Positions 1 to 9,180 are shown, counted from the first letter of the stretch. The stretch: DNA of 64,000 nucleotides from an uncultured Dehalococcoidia bacterium (GCA_951812505.1 CATOSI010000002.1:1-64000); one strand, 5' to 3'. Made by a program: numbers and translations. The notes: generated by a model not told the origin, from the sequence alone.

Positions 1-145
1 TAGAGTTGCATTGTTTCCAAAACCTTGACACGCGACTTGGCCCAATACCTGGGTTTCCCACCCAAGTGTGTGTAATTCTGAATATATCCCTCTGTACTGT
101 GTGAAGTAACCAGCGCAGTCATAGAAACCGGTAAGCAACGCAATC

Positions 146-1151
146 ATGCCCTACAACGAAGCTGACACCAGGGCAAGTTCATAACGCCCGCTCTCCACAC
201 GGCGGGATGGATGGAAGACCACATCAGGCGCGAGAAACCGCGCCTGAAATCGAGATCGCTTCCTCGGGATTCGCCCGCCGAAGAATGGCGGAATGGTTGA
301 CTACACCCTCAGAATAAAGGCTTCCCCAACCGCTCAGCCCGTCGCCGTCGCCCTCATAGAGGCCAAAGCGGAAAGCTATCCCGCTACTCATGGACTCCAG
401 CAGGCCAAGCTGTACGCATCCACCAAGAGGCTCAACGTACCGTTCGTCTATTCATCCAACGGCCACCAGTTCGTCGAGTACGATTCCTTAACCGGGCTTA
501 CTCACGCTCCCCGCCCGATTGCGGAGTTTCCATCGCCCGAAGAACTGCGCGAACGCTATGAGCAAGGCAAAGGCTCTCGCTCGAATCGGAAGACGCAAGC
601 CCACTTCTGACGCCTATCCGCGCGGGGAAGCCATACGACCCTACTACCAGGACGCCGCCATCAGGGCCACGCTGGAGAAGATAGCGTCAGGACAGAAGCG
701 CGCCCTCCTCAGTCTGGCCACCGGCTCCAGCAAGACGTTCATAGCGGTAAACTGCTCAAGCGTATCGCGGACGCCGGACAACTTCGCCGGGCGTTTGTTC
801 GTGTGCGACAGGACGAACTCAGAAGGCAGGCTCTAGCCGCTTTTCAGGAAGAATTCGGCGGCGACGCCGCGGCGGCCACAACGTCTAATCCTGAGAAAAC
901 GCTCGGGTCGTAGTCGCCACCTACCAAACGCTCGGTGTGGACAGGGACGATAGCGACTCGTCCTACCTCAAGACGCACTACCCCGAAAACTACTTCAGCC
1001 ACATCGTGATTGACGAGTGTCACCGCAGCGCCCGGGGCAAGTGGTCAGAAGTCCTCACCCGCAATTCGGACGCGGTCCAGATCGGCCTCACCGCCACACC
1101 GCGTGAGTTCGAGCGAACTGAGAATACCGACGCCGCGCGCGAAGACGAGCG
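146..1151 (+). pseudogene. hsdR: Decayed type I restriction enzyme R subunit (hsdR), 5' half
   Basis: This would be the translocating/cleaving subunit of a type I restriction system. An ATG at 146 starts MPYNEADTRA, the usual N-terminus of one HsdR family, but a TAA follows at 182. Matching sequence resumes in frame 1 (WMEDHIRREKP, near 211), in frame 2 (VDYTLRI and IEAKAES, near 295-390), in frame 3 (ATGSSKT, a helicase Walker A with Ser replacing the second Gly, near 720) and in frame 1 again (DECH box and LTATPREFE, near 1010-1115). At least four frame changes plus a stop make it non-functional. It breaks off just after helicase motif III, so the rest of the motor and the C-terminal domain are missing, and it runs straight into an hsdM relic. 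Family assignment is firm; exact lesion positions are approximate. Confidence 0.85.
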
Positions 1152-2168
1152 AATAAGCGCGAAGAACTCCAGGACAGCGTATCAGGCGCGGTCTTCCGGT
1201 TCATCAACGAAGACCTGTTACCACATCTCCACTAACTCAGGGACAGCACAGACGCCACACCAAGGCAGATGGTCATTAGCGAAATCATTTCCGGCGTACA
1301 GAATACCCGTTTGGACACCGAGAGAAACTTCCTGGACGTGTTGGACAGGGTTGACGACATACGCAACGAGACAACCGACCAGACCCACGTATTCACCCTG
1401 TCCCAGGCATACGAGGGTCTGCTGCTCCGCATGGGCGAGAAGAACAACGATGGCGGTCAGTTCTTCACCAGATAGAAAAGCCCAACATCTGGCACGGCAA
1501 ACACGCTCACCCGCAACGAGTCCTACGGCGGCCTGTTCGTGGGCGCGCCCGACCTGTTTGACGTAATCCTCATGAACCCGCCGTTCGGCGGACGCGAAAG
1601 CCGTGACACCCAAACCCGCTACGCTTACAAGACCGGTTCGACGCAAGTCCTGTTTCTCCAGGAAGTGATTGACAGCCTCAACCCCAACGGCAGGGCTGGA
1701 ATCGTCGTGGATGAAGGGCTGCTCTTCAGGACCAACGAGAACGCCTTCGTCCAGACCAAGCGCAAACTGCTGGACGAATGTGACCTGTACTGCATCATCA
1801 GCCTGCCGCCCGGAGTTTTCACGCAGGCAGGCGCAGGCGTCAAGACAAATCTGCTCTTCTTCAACAAGGGCCGCCAGACCGAAAACACCTGGTACTACGA
1901 CCTCTCCGACATTAAGGTGAACAAGGGCAACCCTCTCACAGCCGCCCACTTCGAGGACTTCTTCAAACTGCTGCCCAATCGCGCCGACAGCGAAAATAGC
2001 TGGTCGGTCGCCCGCAGCGCAATCGAAGAGCGAAACTACGACCTCAAGGCGGTCAACCCAAACAGAAAAGAGGAAGTTGACACCCGCACCACCCAGGAAC
2101 CGCTCGACATCATCGAACAGAAGGGCAAAGAGATACAGGACGCCTTGGCGACGCTGCATCATACATAG
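1152..2168 (+). pseudogene. hsdM: Decayed type I DNA methyltransferase (hsdM)
   Basis: This is the remnant of the N6-adenine methyltransferase subunit of a type I system. Frame 3 reads the late part of the N-terminal helical domain (EELQDSVSGAVFRF), a TAA at 1233, then SQAYEGLLLRMGEKNNDGGQ and a truncated GQFFT box ending in TAG at 1473. The SAM-binding motif I region that should follow is absent. After another frameshift near 1495 the catalytic NPPF motif appears (ILMNPPFGG, about 1570-1595) and the remainder reads open to 2168 (VDEGLL, PPGVFTQAGAGVKTNLLFFN). The 3' part alone could make a roughly 209-residue peptide without a SAM site, so activity is very unlikely. No hsdS follows directly. 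Confidence 0.85.
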
Positions 2169-2400
2169 AGCGCGGCAGGCCTTTAGAGCATAGCCGACTG
2201 CAGACCAGCGGCCAACCGCAACCCGGATGTACTCAGGTACTTTTCAAAGTCTTCCCCAGTTTCTCATAAGACTACACATACGTGCGCTGCATACGCTATA
2301 ATACGAACATACAAACTAATTACGGAGCGTGTCCGACGAAGATGCTGAACCTCGACATACATAAGTCCTCATTTATACTGGCCGAATATCGGAGGGACGA

Positions 2401-2520
2401 AAAAGTTTTCCCATAGCTAAACTCAGGTCATCTCAGGCGAGTAACAGGTGTTCCGAACGCCTGTTACGTCACCAGTTAGCCGCCTGTCGCCACCTGTGAA
2501 ACTATAAATCATAATATATA
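2401..2520 (+). repeat. Phased CAGG/CCTG intergenic block, copy 1 (upstream of sucC)
   Basis: CAGG begins at 2424, 2434 and 2445; inverted CCTG begins at 2460, 2483 and 2493, with a degenerate CCAG at 2472. Offsets from the first site are 0, 10, 21, 36, 48, 59 and 69. The left flank is TTTTCCCATAGCTAAA and the right flank contains TATAAATCATAATATATAA. The centre is a near-perfect palindrome (AACAGGTGTTC, one base, GAACGCCTGTT). The same architecture recurs near 21.3, 41.6 and 56.65 kb. Its role is unknown; a protein-binding array for transcription control is my inference, and a small non-autonomous mobile element is the main alternative. Confidence 0.7.
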
Positions 2521-2551
2521 AGAGCGCTGAAATTTGGATGCGATTGCCCTG

Positions 2552-2581
2552 TTTCACGCGCCAAGCTATATTCGATATACT
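2552..2581 (+). promoter_or_regulatory. Putative sucC promoter
   Basis: TTTCAC at 2552-2557 and TATACT at 2576-2581 are separated by 18 bases, resembling a sigma70-type promoter. It lies about 75 bases before the sucC start and downstream of the CAGG/CCTG block, which would therefore act from an upstream position. Inference from sequence only. Confidence 0.35.
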
Positions 2582-2655
2582 TCAACCGTGACTGAACAAC
2601 TCAGCAGCAGGCTTCACAGTAAGCCACTGCGCCCACCCGTAAACGGAGCCTCTTT

Positions 2656-3807
2656 ATGAAGATTCACGAGTATCAGGCTAAAGACATCTTTTCCAATTAT
2701 GGCATCCCCATTCCCGAAGGCAGGGTAGCCCATAGCCCTAAAGAAGCCGCCGAAATAGCCTCCGAGCTGGGCGGCAGCGCCGTCGTCAAGGCGCAGGTAC
2801 ACGCCGGCGGCAGGGGCAAGGCTGGCGGCATCAAGGTCGCCAATTCGCCCGAAGAAGCCGCGGCCGCGGCAGACGCTCTCATAGGGACCAGCCTCGTCAC
2901 ATTCCAGACCGGACCCGAAGGCTCCCCGATTCGCAGCGTCCTGGTCGAGGAAGTCGTGGACGTCGAGACCGAGCTATACGTCGGCATGGCCATTGACGGA
3001 GCCGCCGAGGGCATCGTCGTAATAGCCAGCGCCGCCGGAGGCATGGAGATCGAAGAGGTCGCCGAAACGACCCCCGAAGAAATCATCCGCGTCGCCGTGG
3101 ACCCCGTCCTCGGACTCCAGCCCTTCCAGGGACGCAAGCTCGCCTACGGCCTCGGAGTTCCCGACTCCCTCAATCGCCCTGTGGCCGGACTCATGTCCTC
3201 CCTCCACAAGCTGTTTGAAGACAACGACTGCTCCCTGGTCGAAATCAACCCGCTCGGCGTGACCACCGACGGCCGCGTCCTCGCGATGGACGCCAAGATC
3301 AACATAGACGACGACGCGATTTTCCGACAGAGACCCGCACAGGAACTCCGCGACATCGAGCAGGAAGACCCCCTCGAAGTCGAGGCGGGCAAGTTCGACA
3401 TCAACTACGTCAAGCTCGACGGCGACGTCGGCTGCATAGTCAACGGCGCCGGACTTGCCATGGCCACGATGGACGTCACCCACGCCGCCGGAGCCTCACC
3501 CGCCAACTTCCTCGATATTGGCGGCGGCGCCGACGAGGAAAAAGTCGCCAGGTCGCTCGAAATCGTGCTCTCCGACGCGAACGTCAGGAAAGTGCTCGTG
3601 AACATCTTCGGCGGCATACTCCGATGCGACGTCGCCGCGCGCGGATTCGTCATGGCCTCCGAGAGAGTACCCGACAAGATGCGCCCCATGGTCGTGCGGA
3701 TGCTCGGCACCAACGCCGAGGAGGGCCGCGACATCCTCGCCAACTCCGGCCTCGATGTAACCCTCGTCGACAACCTCGGCGAAGCCGCGGCCGCCATTCG
3801 CGCATAA
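2656..3807 (+). CDS. sucC: Succinyl-CoA synthetase, beta subunit
   Basis: Beta subunit of the citric-acid-cycle enzyme that interconverts succinyl-CoA and succinate with synthesis of ATP or GTP. At 383 residues it has the usual family length. The N-terminal ATP-grasp domain starts MKIHEYQAKDIF and carries VKAQVHAGGRGKAGG (about residues 44-58, nucleotide lysine and Gly-rich loop) and VEINPLGV near residue 196. The C-terminal ligase domain has NGAGLAMATMD and NIFGGILRCD. The start is set by ATG with GGAG seven bases upstream. It is followed after 60 bases by sucD, and the two products form the alpha/beta heteromer. A CAGG/CCTG block and a promoter-like sequence precede it. Confident call; nucleotide preference cannot be read from the sequence. 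Confidence 0.97.
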   Translation: MKIHEYQAKDIFSNYGIPIPEGRVAHSPKEAAEIASELGGSAVVKAQVHAGGRGKAGGIKVANSPEEAAAAADALIGTSLVTFQTGPEGSPIRSVLVEEVVDVETELYVGMAIDGAAEGIVVIASAAGGMEIEEVAETTPEEIIRVAVDPVLGLQPFQGRKLAYGLGVPDSLNRPVAGLMSSLHKLFEDNDCSLVEINPLGVTTDGRVLAMDAKINIDDDAIFRQRPAQELRDIEQEDPLEVEAGKFDINYVKLDGDVGCIVNGAGLAMATMDVTHAAGASPANFLDIGGGADEEKVARSLEIVLSDANVRKVLVNIFGGILRCDVAARGFVMASERVPDKMRPMVVRMLGTNAEEGRDILANSGLDVTLVDNLGEAAAAIRA

Positions 3808-3867
3808 CAGACGCCAATTCACAATTTTCAATTCTTAATTCCTAATTGAACCGACTGGAGCAGCCAA

Positions 3868-4746
3868 ATGAGCATACTGGTAGGCAGGGACACAAGACTG
3901 ATGGTGCAGGGCATCACCGGACGCGAGGGCAGCTTCCACGCACTGCGCTGCCGCGAGTACGGCGCGAACCTCGTAGCGGGCGTAACGCCCGGACGCGGCG
4001 GCCAGATGTTTGACGACGACGTGCCCGTGTACAACACAGTGGAGCAGGCTGTCGCCGAGACCGGCGCGAACGCCTCTCTGATCTTCGTGCCCCCGCCCTT
4101 CGCCGCCGACGCCATAGTCGAGTCCGTGGACGCCGGCATAGACGTAATCGCCTGCATAACCGAGGGCATACCCGTCATGGACACCGTGAGAGTCGTCCGC
4201 TACCTCAAGGGCAAGTCCGCGACCCTGATTGGCCCCAACTGCCCCGGCGTCATATCCCCGGGCGAAGACTTCAAAATGGGCATCATGCCCGGCCACATCC
4301 ACATGCCCGGACGCATGGGCGTCGTATCCCGCAGCGGCACGCTAACCTACGAAGCCGTCGGCCAGCTGACCGACCTGGGCATCGGACAGTCCACTTGCGT
4401 CGGCATCGGCGGCGACCCGGTCAACGGCTCCACCTTCGTGGACATCCTCAGGATGTTCCAGGACGACCCCGACACCGACGGCGTCGTTATGATTGGCGAG
4501 ATTGGCGGCACCCGCGAGCAGGAAGCCGCAGAGTACATCGGCAGCGACGAATTCACCAAGCCCGTCGCCGCCCTTATAGTCGGACAGAGCGCCCCTCCCG
4601 GCAAGCGCATGGGACACGCCGGAGCCATCATCACCGGAAGCGCGGGCCGCGCCAGCGAGAAGGTCAAAGCCCTCGCCGCCGCCGGAGTCTCCATCATCCC
4701 CGCCCCCGGCGAGATCGGCGTCACCGCCCAAGAAATGATGCAGTAA
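3868..4746 (+). CDS. sucD: Succinyl-CoA synthetase, alpha subunit
   Basis: Alpha subunit (292 residues), which binds CoA and carries the phosphohistidine intermediate. A CoA-binding Rossmann-type N-terminus ([14 protein letters not shown] near residues 11-24) is followed by [10 protein letters not shown] and by the active-site loop [10 protein letters not shown], in which His250 is the expected phosphorylated residue. The end, [15 protein letters not shown], is typical. GGAG lies seven bases before the ATG. Same strand and order as sucC, so probably one transcript; the 60-base gap is AT-rich and holds no obvious terminator. The toxin-antitoxin pair begins only 15 bases after the stop and may be co-transcribed. 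Confidence 0.97.
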   Translation: MSILVGRDTRLMVQGITGREGSFHALRCREYGANLVAGVTPGRGGQMFDDDVPVYNTVEQAVAETGANASLIFVPPPFAADAIVESVDAGIDVIACITEGIPVMDTVRVVRYLKGKSATLIGPNCPGVISPGEDFKMGIMPGHIHMPGRMGVVSRSGTLTYEAVGQLTDLGIGQSTCVGIGGDPVNGSTFVDILRMFQDDPDTDGVVMIGEIGGTREQEAAEYIGSDEFTKPVAALIVGQSAPPGKRMGHAGAIITGSAGRASEKVKALAAAGVSIIPAPGEIGVTAQEMMQ

Positions 4747-4761
4747 CCCAGGAGACGCACA

Positions 4762-5199
4762 GTGGCATCCCTCACCATCCACAACATCCCCGACGACCTG
4801 CTGGAAAAACTGGAACACAGCGCAATGGAGCGTGGCCTCTCCGTCGAAGACGAGGCCATCCGGCGTATCACTTCCACTTCCTTCTCTTCGGAGAAGCATG
4901 AAGATGGCGAGACAATTGCTAAACAAGAACCGAATCCCTGGCTCGAACGCGCCAGAAAACTTCGAGAGAATATGCCGGACGTTCACATCGGAGATGAAGA
5001 AGAACTCAACCGATTCAAACGCGAAGGACGCCTTGGCGAATACGGGTCGGCATACGGGATTGCGCCTTCTCGGTTCTCGTCTCCTATGAAGCCGGAAGAT
5101 TTCATAAAATATACCCAGCGGCTAAGTCGCAAATTGGAAGGAAAGGTATGGGTAACGGAGGAAGACGTGAATAGAGCAAAGCGCGAAGGACGACTGTGA
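4762..5199 (+). CDS. FitA/VapB-like ribbon-helix-helix antitoxin
   Basis: Likely antitoxin of a type II module, binding its own promoter and neutralising the PIN toxin encoded next. The first 45 residues (ASLTIHNIPDDLLEKLE, then GLSVEDEAIRRI) match the Arc-type ribbon-helix-helix fold of FitA-like antitoxins. The 145-residue length is about twice the usual size. The extra part contains two similar segments (ELNRFKREGRL and DVNRAKREGRL), so toxin-binding tails seem to be duplicated. GTG start with GGAGA six bases upstream. Its TGA overlaps the toxin start (GTGA), the classic translational coupling of such pairs. Confidence 0.75.
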   Translation: MASLTIHNIPDDLLEKLEHSAMERGLSVEDEAIRRITSTSFSSEKHEDGETIAKQEPNPWLERARKLRENMPDVHIGDEEELNRFKREGRLGEYGSAYGIAPSRFSSPMKPEDFIKYTQRLSRKLEGKVWVTEEDVNRAKREGRL

Positions 5200-5597
5200 T
5201 AGTAGCCGATACCAATCTTCTGGTCTATGCAATGACTTACTGCCCGAATCGGGAGTTGGCGCAGTCTGTTCTTCGTAAGGACCCAGAATGGCACGCACCG
5301 ACTCTATGGCGCTCAGAGTTCAGAAGCGCTTTAGCTGGTTATCTGTGCGCCGAGATTATGAGCTATGAGGAAATTCTTGAGGCAATGGACAAAACTGAGT
5401 TCTTCATGGCAGGCAGAGAACATTCCGTTGACTCCTCCGCCGTCATGCGTCTCGTGGCCGATTCCGACTGCTCCGCCTACGACTGCGAATTCGTCGCCCC
5501 CGCCAACCACCTGAGCGTCCCCCTCATAACATCCGACTCACGACTGCTTCGCAACTTCTCCAGCCGCGCCCTCGCACCGGCCCAGTTCCTCGCCTAA
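5196..5597 (+). CDS. VapC/FitB-family PIN-domain toxin
   Basis: Probable Mg2+-dependent ribonuclease toxin of 133 residues, normal for the family. Candidate metal ligands are visible: Asp5 (VADTNLLVY), Glu41 (LWRSEFRSAL), Asp96 (AYDCEFVA) and Asp114 (LITSDSRLL). The GTG start at 5196 overlaps the antitoxin stop by four bases, fixing the start and the pairing. The downstream neighbour, an ABC permease gene on the other strand, ends convergently with a four-base overlap (5594-5597). Target RNA cannot be predicted. Confidence 0.85.
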   Translation: MIVADTNLLVYAMTYCPNRELAQSVLRKDPEWHAPTLWRSEFRSALAGYLCAEIMSYEEILEAMDKTEFFMAGREHSVDSSAVMRLVADSDCSAYDCEFVAPANHLSVPLITSDSRLLRNFSSRALAPAQFLA

Positions 5598-6787
5598 CCC
5601 GCCGACGACGACATCCTGAACCGCCACAGCGCGACCGCCAGGAACACCAAACCAAACCCAACCAGTGCCATCATCTCCTGCGTCACGTCCCCGAACTCCG
5701 CGCCGAACAGCATCAGCTTATTGAAACCGCCGTTCGCCCACCCGTGAGGCGTCAACTTCGCCAGCGACTGCATCCACTGCGGAGTGATGAACAGCGGCCA
5801 CCAGCACCCGCCAATCGGCGCCAGTACCAGCGCCACCAGCGGACCGGCCGCCGAAGCCGCCTGCACATTCGTTACGAAGCTGCCCAGCATCACCCCGAAC
5901 GTCGCAGACGCCAGCGCCATCAGCACAGAGATAATGATGACCGCTCCCGGCGACGCCCCGAGGTCTATCCCAAATGCCAGTATCCCCACAGCCCACATCA
6001 CCCCAAGCTGCGCCACGCCGCGGAACAACGTCCCCGCGAACTTCCCCACGATCACCGACTCCCGCCGCGTCCCGTTCGACACCAGTCGCTCCAGCGTGTG
6101 CGACTGTCGTTCCCGCGCAATCGCCTCCGCGCTCAACGCCGCCGTAAAGAACAGGAACATCGTCAGATACGCCGGCAGAGTGAAGTTCGACGGCTGGAAC
6201 GGCTCTATGTCTCCGACACGCTCCACCTCGAACCCTATCAGCGGGGCAAAGTCGTCCTGCTCGACCGTCGGAAGCTGAAAACCAGCCTGTCCTATGCCCG
6301 AAAGTCGTCCAATCGTGCTGAATGTCACGACGCCCTGCGAAAACTCGCTTGCTATGGACTGCGCGAAACCTTGCAGTGCCGCCTGCGTCTCCGGCGAGCC
6401 GTCCCCAACCACCACCTCGAGCCTGGTCGGAACTCCGCTCATGAGACTCTGGCTGAACCCCGGCGGAAACGCCACGAACCCTGCGAGTTCGCCGTCTTCC
6501 GTGGCGACGAGGGCTTCGTCATACGACATTACGGTCAAGTCACCTGCGCCACCTTCATTCGCAAACCCATGGACGATCTGCGCGCCTATGCTGTCCGCGC
6601 CTTCCTGGGTGGCAAGAACCAGTCGCAGAGGTTCATCCTCCGGCCCCTGCCCGCGCAGCGCGAGCGAAAACCCTATCACGAACAGAAACGGGAACAGAAA
6701 CGCGAATCCCACCGCGAACTTGTCCTTGAAGAATATCCGCGTATCCTTCACCGCTATCAGCATCGCCTGGCGCAGAACCACTCTCAC
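5594..6787 (-). CDS. ABC-2 type transporter permease
   Basis: Membrane subunit (397 residues) of an ABC-2 exporter. One hydrophobic helix lies near residues 26-46 (KFAVGFAFLFPFLFVIGFSL). A long extracytoplasmic section follows (about 50-200), then a C-terminal block of about five helices starting near FTLPAYLTMFLFFTAALSAE. This YhfP/NatB-like layout is standard for drug or Na+ efflux families. GTG start with GGGGA upstream. The gene begins one base after the stop of the paralogous permease at 6789, so they should be co-translated and form a heterodimer. Substrate unknown. Confidence 0.85.
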   Translation of the reverse strand: MRVVLRQAMLIAVKDTRIFFKDKFAVGFAFLFPFLFVIGFSLALRGQGPEDEPLRLVLATQEGADSIGAQIVHGFANEGGAGDLTVMSYDEALVATEDGELAGFVAFPPGFSQSLMSGVPTRLEVVVGDGSPETQAALQGFAQSIASEFSQGVVTFSTIGRLSGIGQAGFQLPTVEQDDFAPLIGFEVERVGDIEPFQPSNFTLPAYLTMFLFFTAALSAEAIARERQSHTLERLVSNGTRRESVIVGKFAGTLFRGVAQLGVMWAVGILAFGIDLGASPGAVIIISVLMALASATFGVMLGSFVTNVQAASAAGPLVALVLAPIGGCWWPLFITPQWMQSLAKLTPHGWANGGFNKLMLFGAEFGDVTQEMMALVGFGLVFLAVALWRFRMSSSAG

Positions 6788-6788
6788 G

Positions 6789-7973
6789 CTACCGTCCCCC
6801 TTCCGACGACCTGAACATGACGCGCGCCGTCACGAGCCCGACCACCGTAACCCCGACCATAACACCCAGTCCAACCACGTCGTCAGACAGGCTCGCCCCC
6901 GACGAAAGAATCCCCTCCATCGCCTCGATTGCGTAATGGTTGATCGTGAACCGGGCTATCAACGCCAGCGGCCCGTCCGCCACCGCGAAGAACGTCCCGC
7001 CGAATATCGTCATGAACATCGTGAAGAACACCGCCGCCCATATCGCCTGGTCCCGCGTCCGCACCGCCGCCCCGATAACCAGCCCTACCGCGCTCACAGC
7101 CGCCGCCACCAGAACCGAAAACGCCACCAGCTGCGCGAAGTCCAACAGGTCTCCCACCCTCAGCACAGCGAAGCCCAGCGCCAGCAGGACAACAGCCTGC
7201 AGCGTCGCCCTCAGCGTTCCCGACAGGAACTTGCCCGCGAACAGTTGATTGATACCCAGCCTCGTCGTCATCAGTCGTTCCAGCGTCCCGATTCGTCGCT
7301 CCTCCACCAGCGTCTGCGCCCCCATCGTCACCGCGAACATCAGGAACATCACTGTAACCCCGGGCATCAGCCTGTTCAGTAGATTCGCCTCTTCCGCCTC
7401 GCCCAGACCGCGAACCTCCACTCCTACGGCGGGACTCCGACGCGACTCAGCCAGCCGCCGGTCGAACTCAGCGCTTATCTCTACTTCCGAGACCCCTTGA
7501 CCGGACAGAGTCTCATGCACCAACCGCCGCGACTGTATCTCCCCACCCATCTCCAGCGCCGCCCCAGAGACTATAGCCCCCACGATCTGCCCCGTCTGGC
7601 CTCCATATCCCCGCTGCTTGAACAGGATATGCGTCGACTCACCCGACTCCAGAGCGTCCGAGAACCCAGCCGGAATCACCACCGCCGTCAGAATCGCCGA
7701 CCGCTCCAGCGCCCCGTCCGCGTCCTCCATCGTCCGCTCCCGGACGGTAATCTCATCCATCCCATCCAGACGCCCGATGAGTTGCCGACCATACTCCCCA
7801 GAATCCAGATTCACCACATCCGCCGTAGCATGAAAACTCACGTCCCCACCACCGAACGCCCCATACATCAGCGCGAAAAGCAAAATAGGCAGCGCGATAC
7901 TGAAAGCCAGCTCCCCCGGATTCAGCAGAAACCGCTTCAAATCCAAAAACGCTATGTACCACGGCCTAAACAT
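6789..7973 (-). CDS. ABC-2 type transporter permease
   Basis: Second ABC-2 permease (about 394 residues) with the same layout as its neighbour: a first helix in NPGELAFSIALPILLFALMY, an extracytoplasmic domain, then five C-terminal helices (LMPGVTVMFLMFAVTMGAQT onward). I place the start at ATG 7973 (MFRPWYIAF); the reading frame stays open to a TTG at 8003 that lacks a convincing ribosome site. The family motif EERRIGTLERLM after the second helix is clear. The matching ATPase gene lies about 1.4 kb upstream on the same strand, separated by degenerate sequence. That gap is unusual for such a three-gene exporter. Confidence 0.85.
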   Translation of the reverse strand: MFRPWYIAFLDLKRFLLNPGELAFSIALPILLFALMYGAFGGGDVSFHATADVVNLDSGEYGRQLIGRLDGMDEITVRERTMEDADGALERSAILTAVVIPAGFSDALESGESTHILFKQRGYGGQTGQIVGAIVSGAALEMGGEIQSRRLVHETLSGQGVSEVEISAEFDRRLAESRRSPAVGVEVRGLGEAEEANLLNRLMPGVTVMFLMFAVTMGAQTLVEERRIGTLERLMTTRLGINQLFAGKFLSGTLRATLQAVVLLALGFAVLRVGDLLDFAQLVAFSVLVAAAVSAVGLVIGAAVRTRDQAIWAAVFFTMFMTIFGGTFFAVADGPLALIARFTINHYAIEAMEGILSSGASLSDDVVGLGVMVGVTVVGLVTARVMFRSSEGGR

Positions 7974-8084
7974 CAGATCCGATTCGCTCTCTATGAGAAT
8001 CAATTCGCCACAAAGCTAACATATCCCGTTCAGCAAACACGACACCAGAGGGTGCCCTTCCGACTCCTTGGCTTAAGACCGCAC

Positions 8085-8468
8085 TTATCGGCCAAAGACG
8101 ACATTAGGCTCCATGTAATCAACCCGCCGAGCCACAGGTTTCTGTCGTTCGTTTCTGCGGAGAGCGAGGTAGAGCACGAATGGTAAGGGCAACATGGCAA
8201 ACATGTGTGTAATCCACCACTGGGTGAGCTCTCCCGTCATGGCCTCGGCTGATATCTGGAACACGAGCAGGACGCTACGCAAGACCACGAATCCAGCGCC
8301 CACCGCTAAGCCCAGAAGCGCCCGTGGCCACCACTTGAGCCGGGGAAGCCAGAATAGACTGAAATACGAACAACAGTATTGCGTCTCCCAGCCCACAGAG
8401 TGAGCATCCCATGTCCATCGTAGTTCTCCCTTATTGGGCTCCGTGCATGTTCGGATTGTGGAAGACAC
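8085..8468 (-). pseudogene. Possible frameshifted small membrane protein
   Basis: The frame from 8468 to 8085 encodes two hydrophobic helices (PRALLGLAVGAGFVVLRSVLL and ITHMFAMLPLPFVLYLALRR) but its N-terminal third looks non-coding. In another frame an ATG near 8411 gives MGCSLCGLGDAILLFVFQS, a third plausible helix that would join the first frame near LPRLKWW (about 8345). I therefore read this as a roughly 110-residue, three-helix protein broken by one frameshift. Family unknown. It lies in the decayed gap between the two parts of the ABC exporter. Confidence 0.35.
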
Positions 8469-8504
8469 TTCAAGCTAGACCGCCCCGACCGTCCCCCTAA
8501 CATC

Positions 8505-8735
8505 TCACCCCAACTCCGCCCTCTTCGACCCATGTATAGACGAGTCCGAAGCTATCAACCGCCTCAACCTCGCTACCGCCGCCACCGCGTCCCAGCAAAT
8601 CTCTGACGATCCTCTCGTCCAACTGATACGCACAGGATCAACCGCACACTTGTGAGACGACTCGAACTTACACAACTCGAAGTCCCACCGGATGTCCTTC
8701 GCGGCCTCCAACTGCCATGGCGCGAGTTCAGGCAC
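8505..8735 (-). CDS. Hypothetical short protein, possibly a relic
   Basis: A 76-residue frame from GTG 8735. Coding-like sequence extends slightly upstream (VGILLTLDVPELAPWQLEAA) to a TAA, so the N-terminus may be lost. No family recognised. No good ribosome site. It may be a fragment of a larger lost gene, in keeping with the degenerate surroundings. Confidence 0.25.
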   Translation of the reverse strand: MPELAPWQLEAAKDIRWDFELCKFESSHKCAVDPVRISWTRGSSEICWDAVAAVARLRRLIASDSSIHGSKRAELG

Positions 8736-8979
8736 ATCCAGGGTCAGCAGTATTCCAACATTCCCTTATTGTCTCTCCCCTGCCTTCCTGTGCTCTGTTT
8801 AAGTAGTTAGAGTGAAGCAACATTCAAAATGTAGAGTTGTCCATAGGGCGAGGGCAATCTCGCGGCAGAACCTAATAATTGGATCACTATCAAATGCAGT
8901 TAGAGTGTGCCATGCTCGGGCCCCGATGGCTCGGACGTTAGTGAGGGTTGCCATTACAAGCTGAGAGTTATAACGATTG

Positions 8980-9099
8980 TCAATTGTCTGGCCACGTCCC
9001 CTCACGCAGCGTCTCCGCAACCGCGTCCAGTCCAAGCCGCTCACGCATCACCCGCGCAAGCGAATCATTGATAACACTCTCATGGCAACGGTCAGTCAT
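8980..9099 (-). CDS. Possible 39-residue small protein
   Basis: ATG at 9099 opens a short frame to TGA at 8980-8982. The product is hydrophilic and helical, with a C-terminal stretch LARVMRERLGLDAVAETLRE followed by GTWPDN that looks protein-like rather than random. It may be the tail of a vanished gene, since a stop (TAG) lies only six bases before the ATG. No family recognised and no strong ribosome site. Confidence 0.25.
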   Translation of the reverse strand: MTDRCHESVINDSLARVMRERLGLDAVAETLREGTWPDN

Positions 9100-9114
9100 A
9101 AACTATATCGTCCC

Positions 9115-9180
9115 CGTCATTCCCGCGAAAAGAAACCTTCGCACAACCACCGTCATTCCCGCGAAAGCGGGAATCCAGGG
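9115..9180 (+). repeat. Composite CGTCATTCC palindromic repeat, copy A
   Basis: Two CGTCATTCCCGCGAA units flank a spacer containing CTTCGCACAAC. The second unit is a palindrome (ATTCCCGCGAAAGCGGGAAT). The whole 66-base unit aligns without gaps to 13265-13330. Such palindromes are dispersed REP-like elements in many bacterial genomes. Confidence 0.7.

Larger units (their letters stand above)
2169..2655. other. 487-bp intergenic region before sucC
   Basis: No coding sequence is recognisable. The AT-rich stretch 2260-2400 follows the hsdM relic. The phased CAGG/CCTG block (2401-2520) and a sigma70-like promoter (2552-2581) sit closer to sucC. The ribosome site GGAG lies seven bases before the sucC ATG. 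Confidence 0.6.

Noticed and set aside
1218..2162. 314-residue open frame on the minus strand opposite the hsdM relic
   Set aside because: It runs antisense to recognisable HsdM motifs, shows no familiar domain and has no ribosome site. Long antisense frames are common in this GC-rich DNA.
2401..2520. Structured RNA or riboswitch upstream of sucC
   Set aside because: The repeated short half-sites are phased by 10-12 bases, which fits DNA binding better. The strongest promoter candidate lies downstream of the block, so it may not be transcribed with sucC.
5744..6814. 356-residue plus-strand frame opposite the ABC permease
   Set aside because: Arg-rich shadow of the permease coding strand; no known domain.
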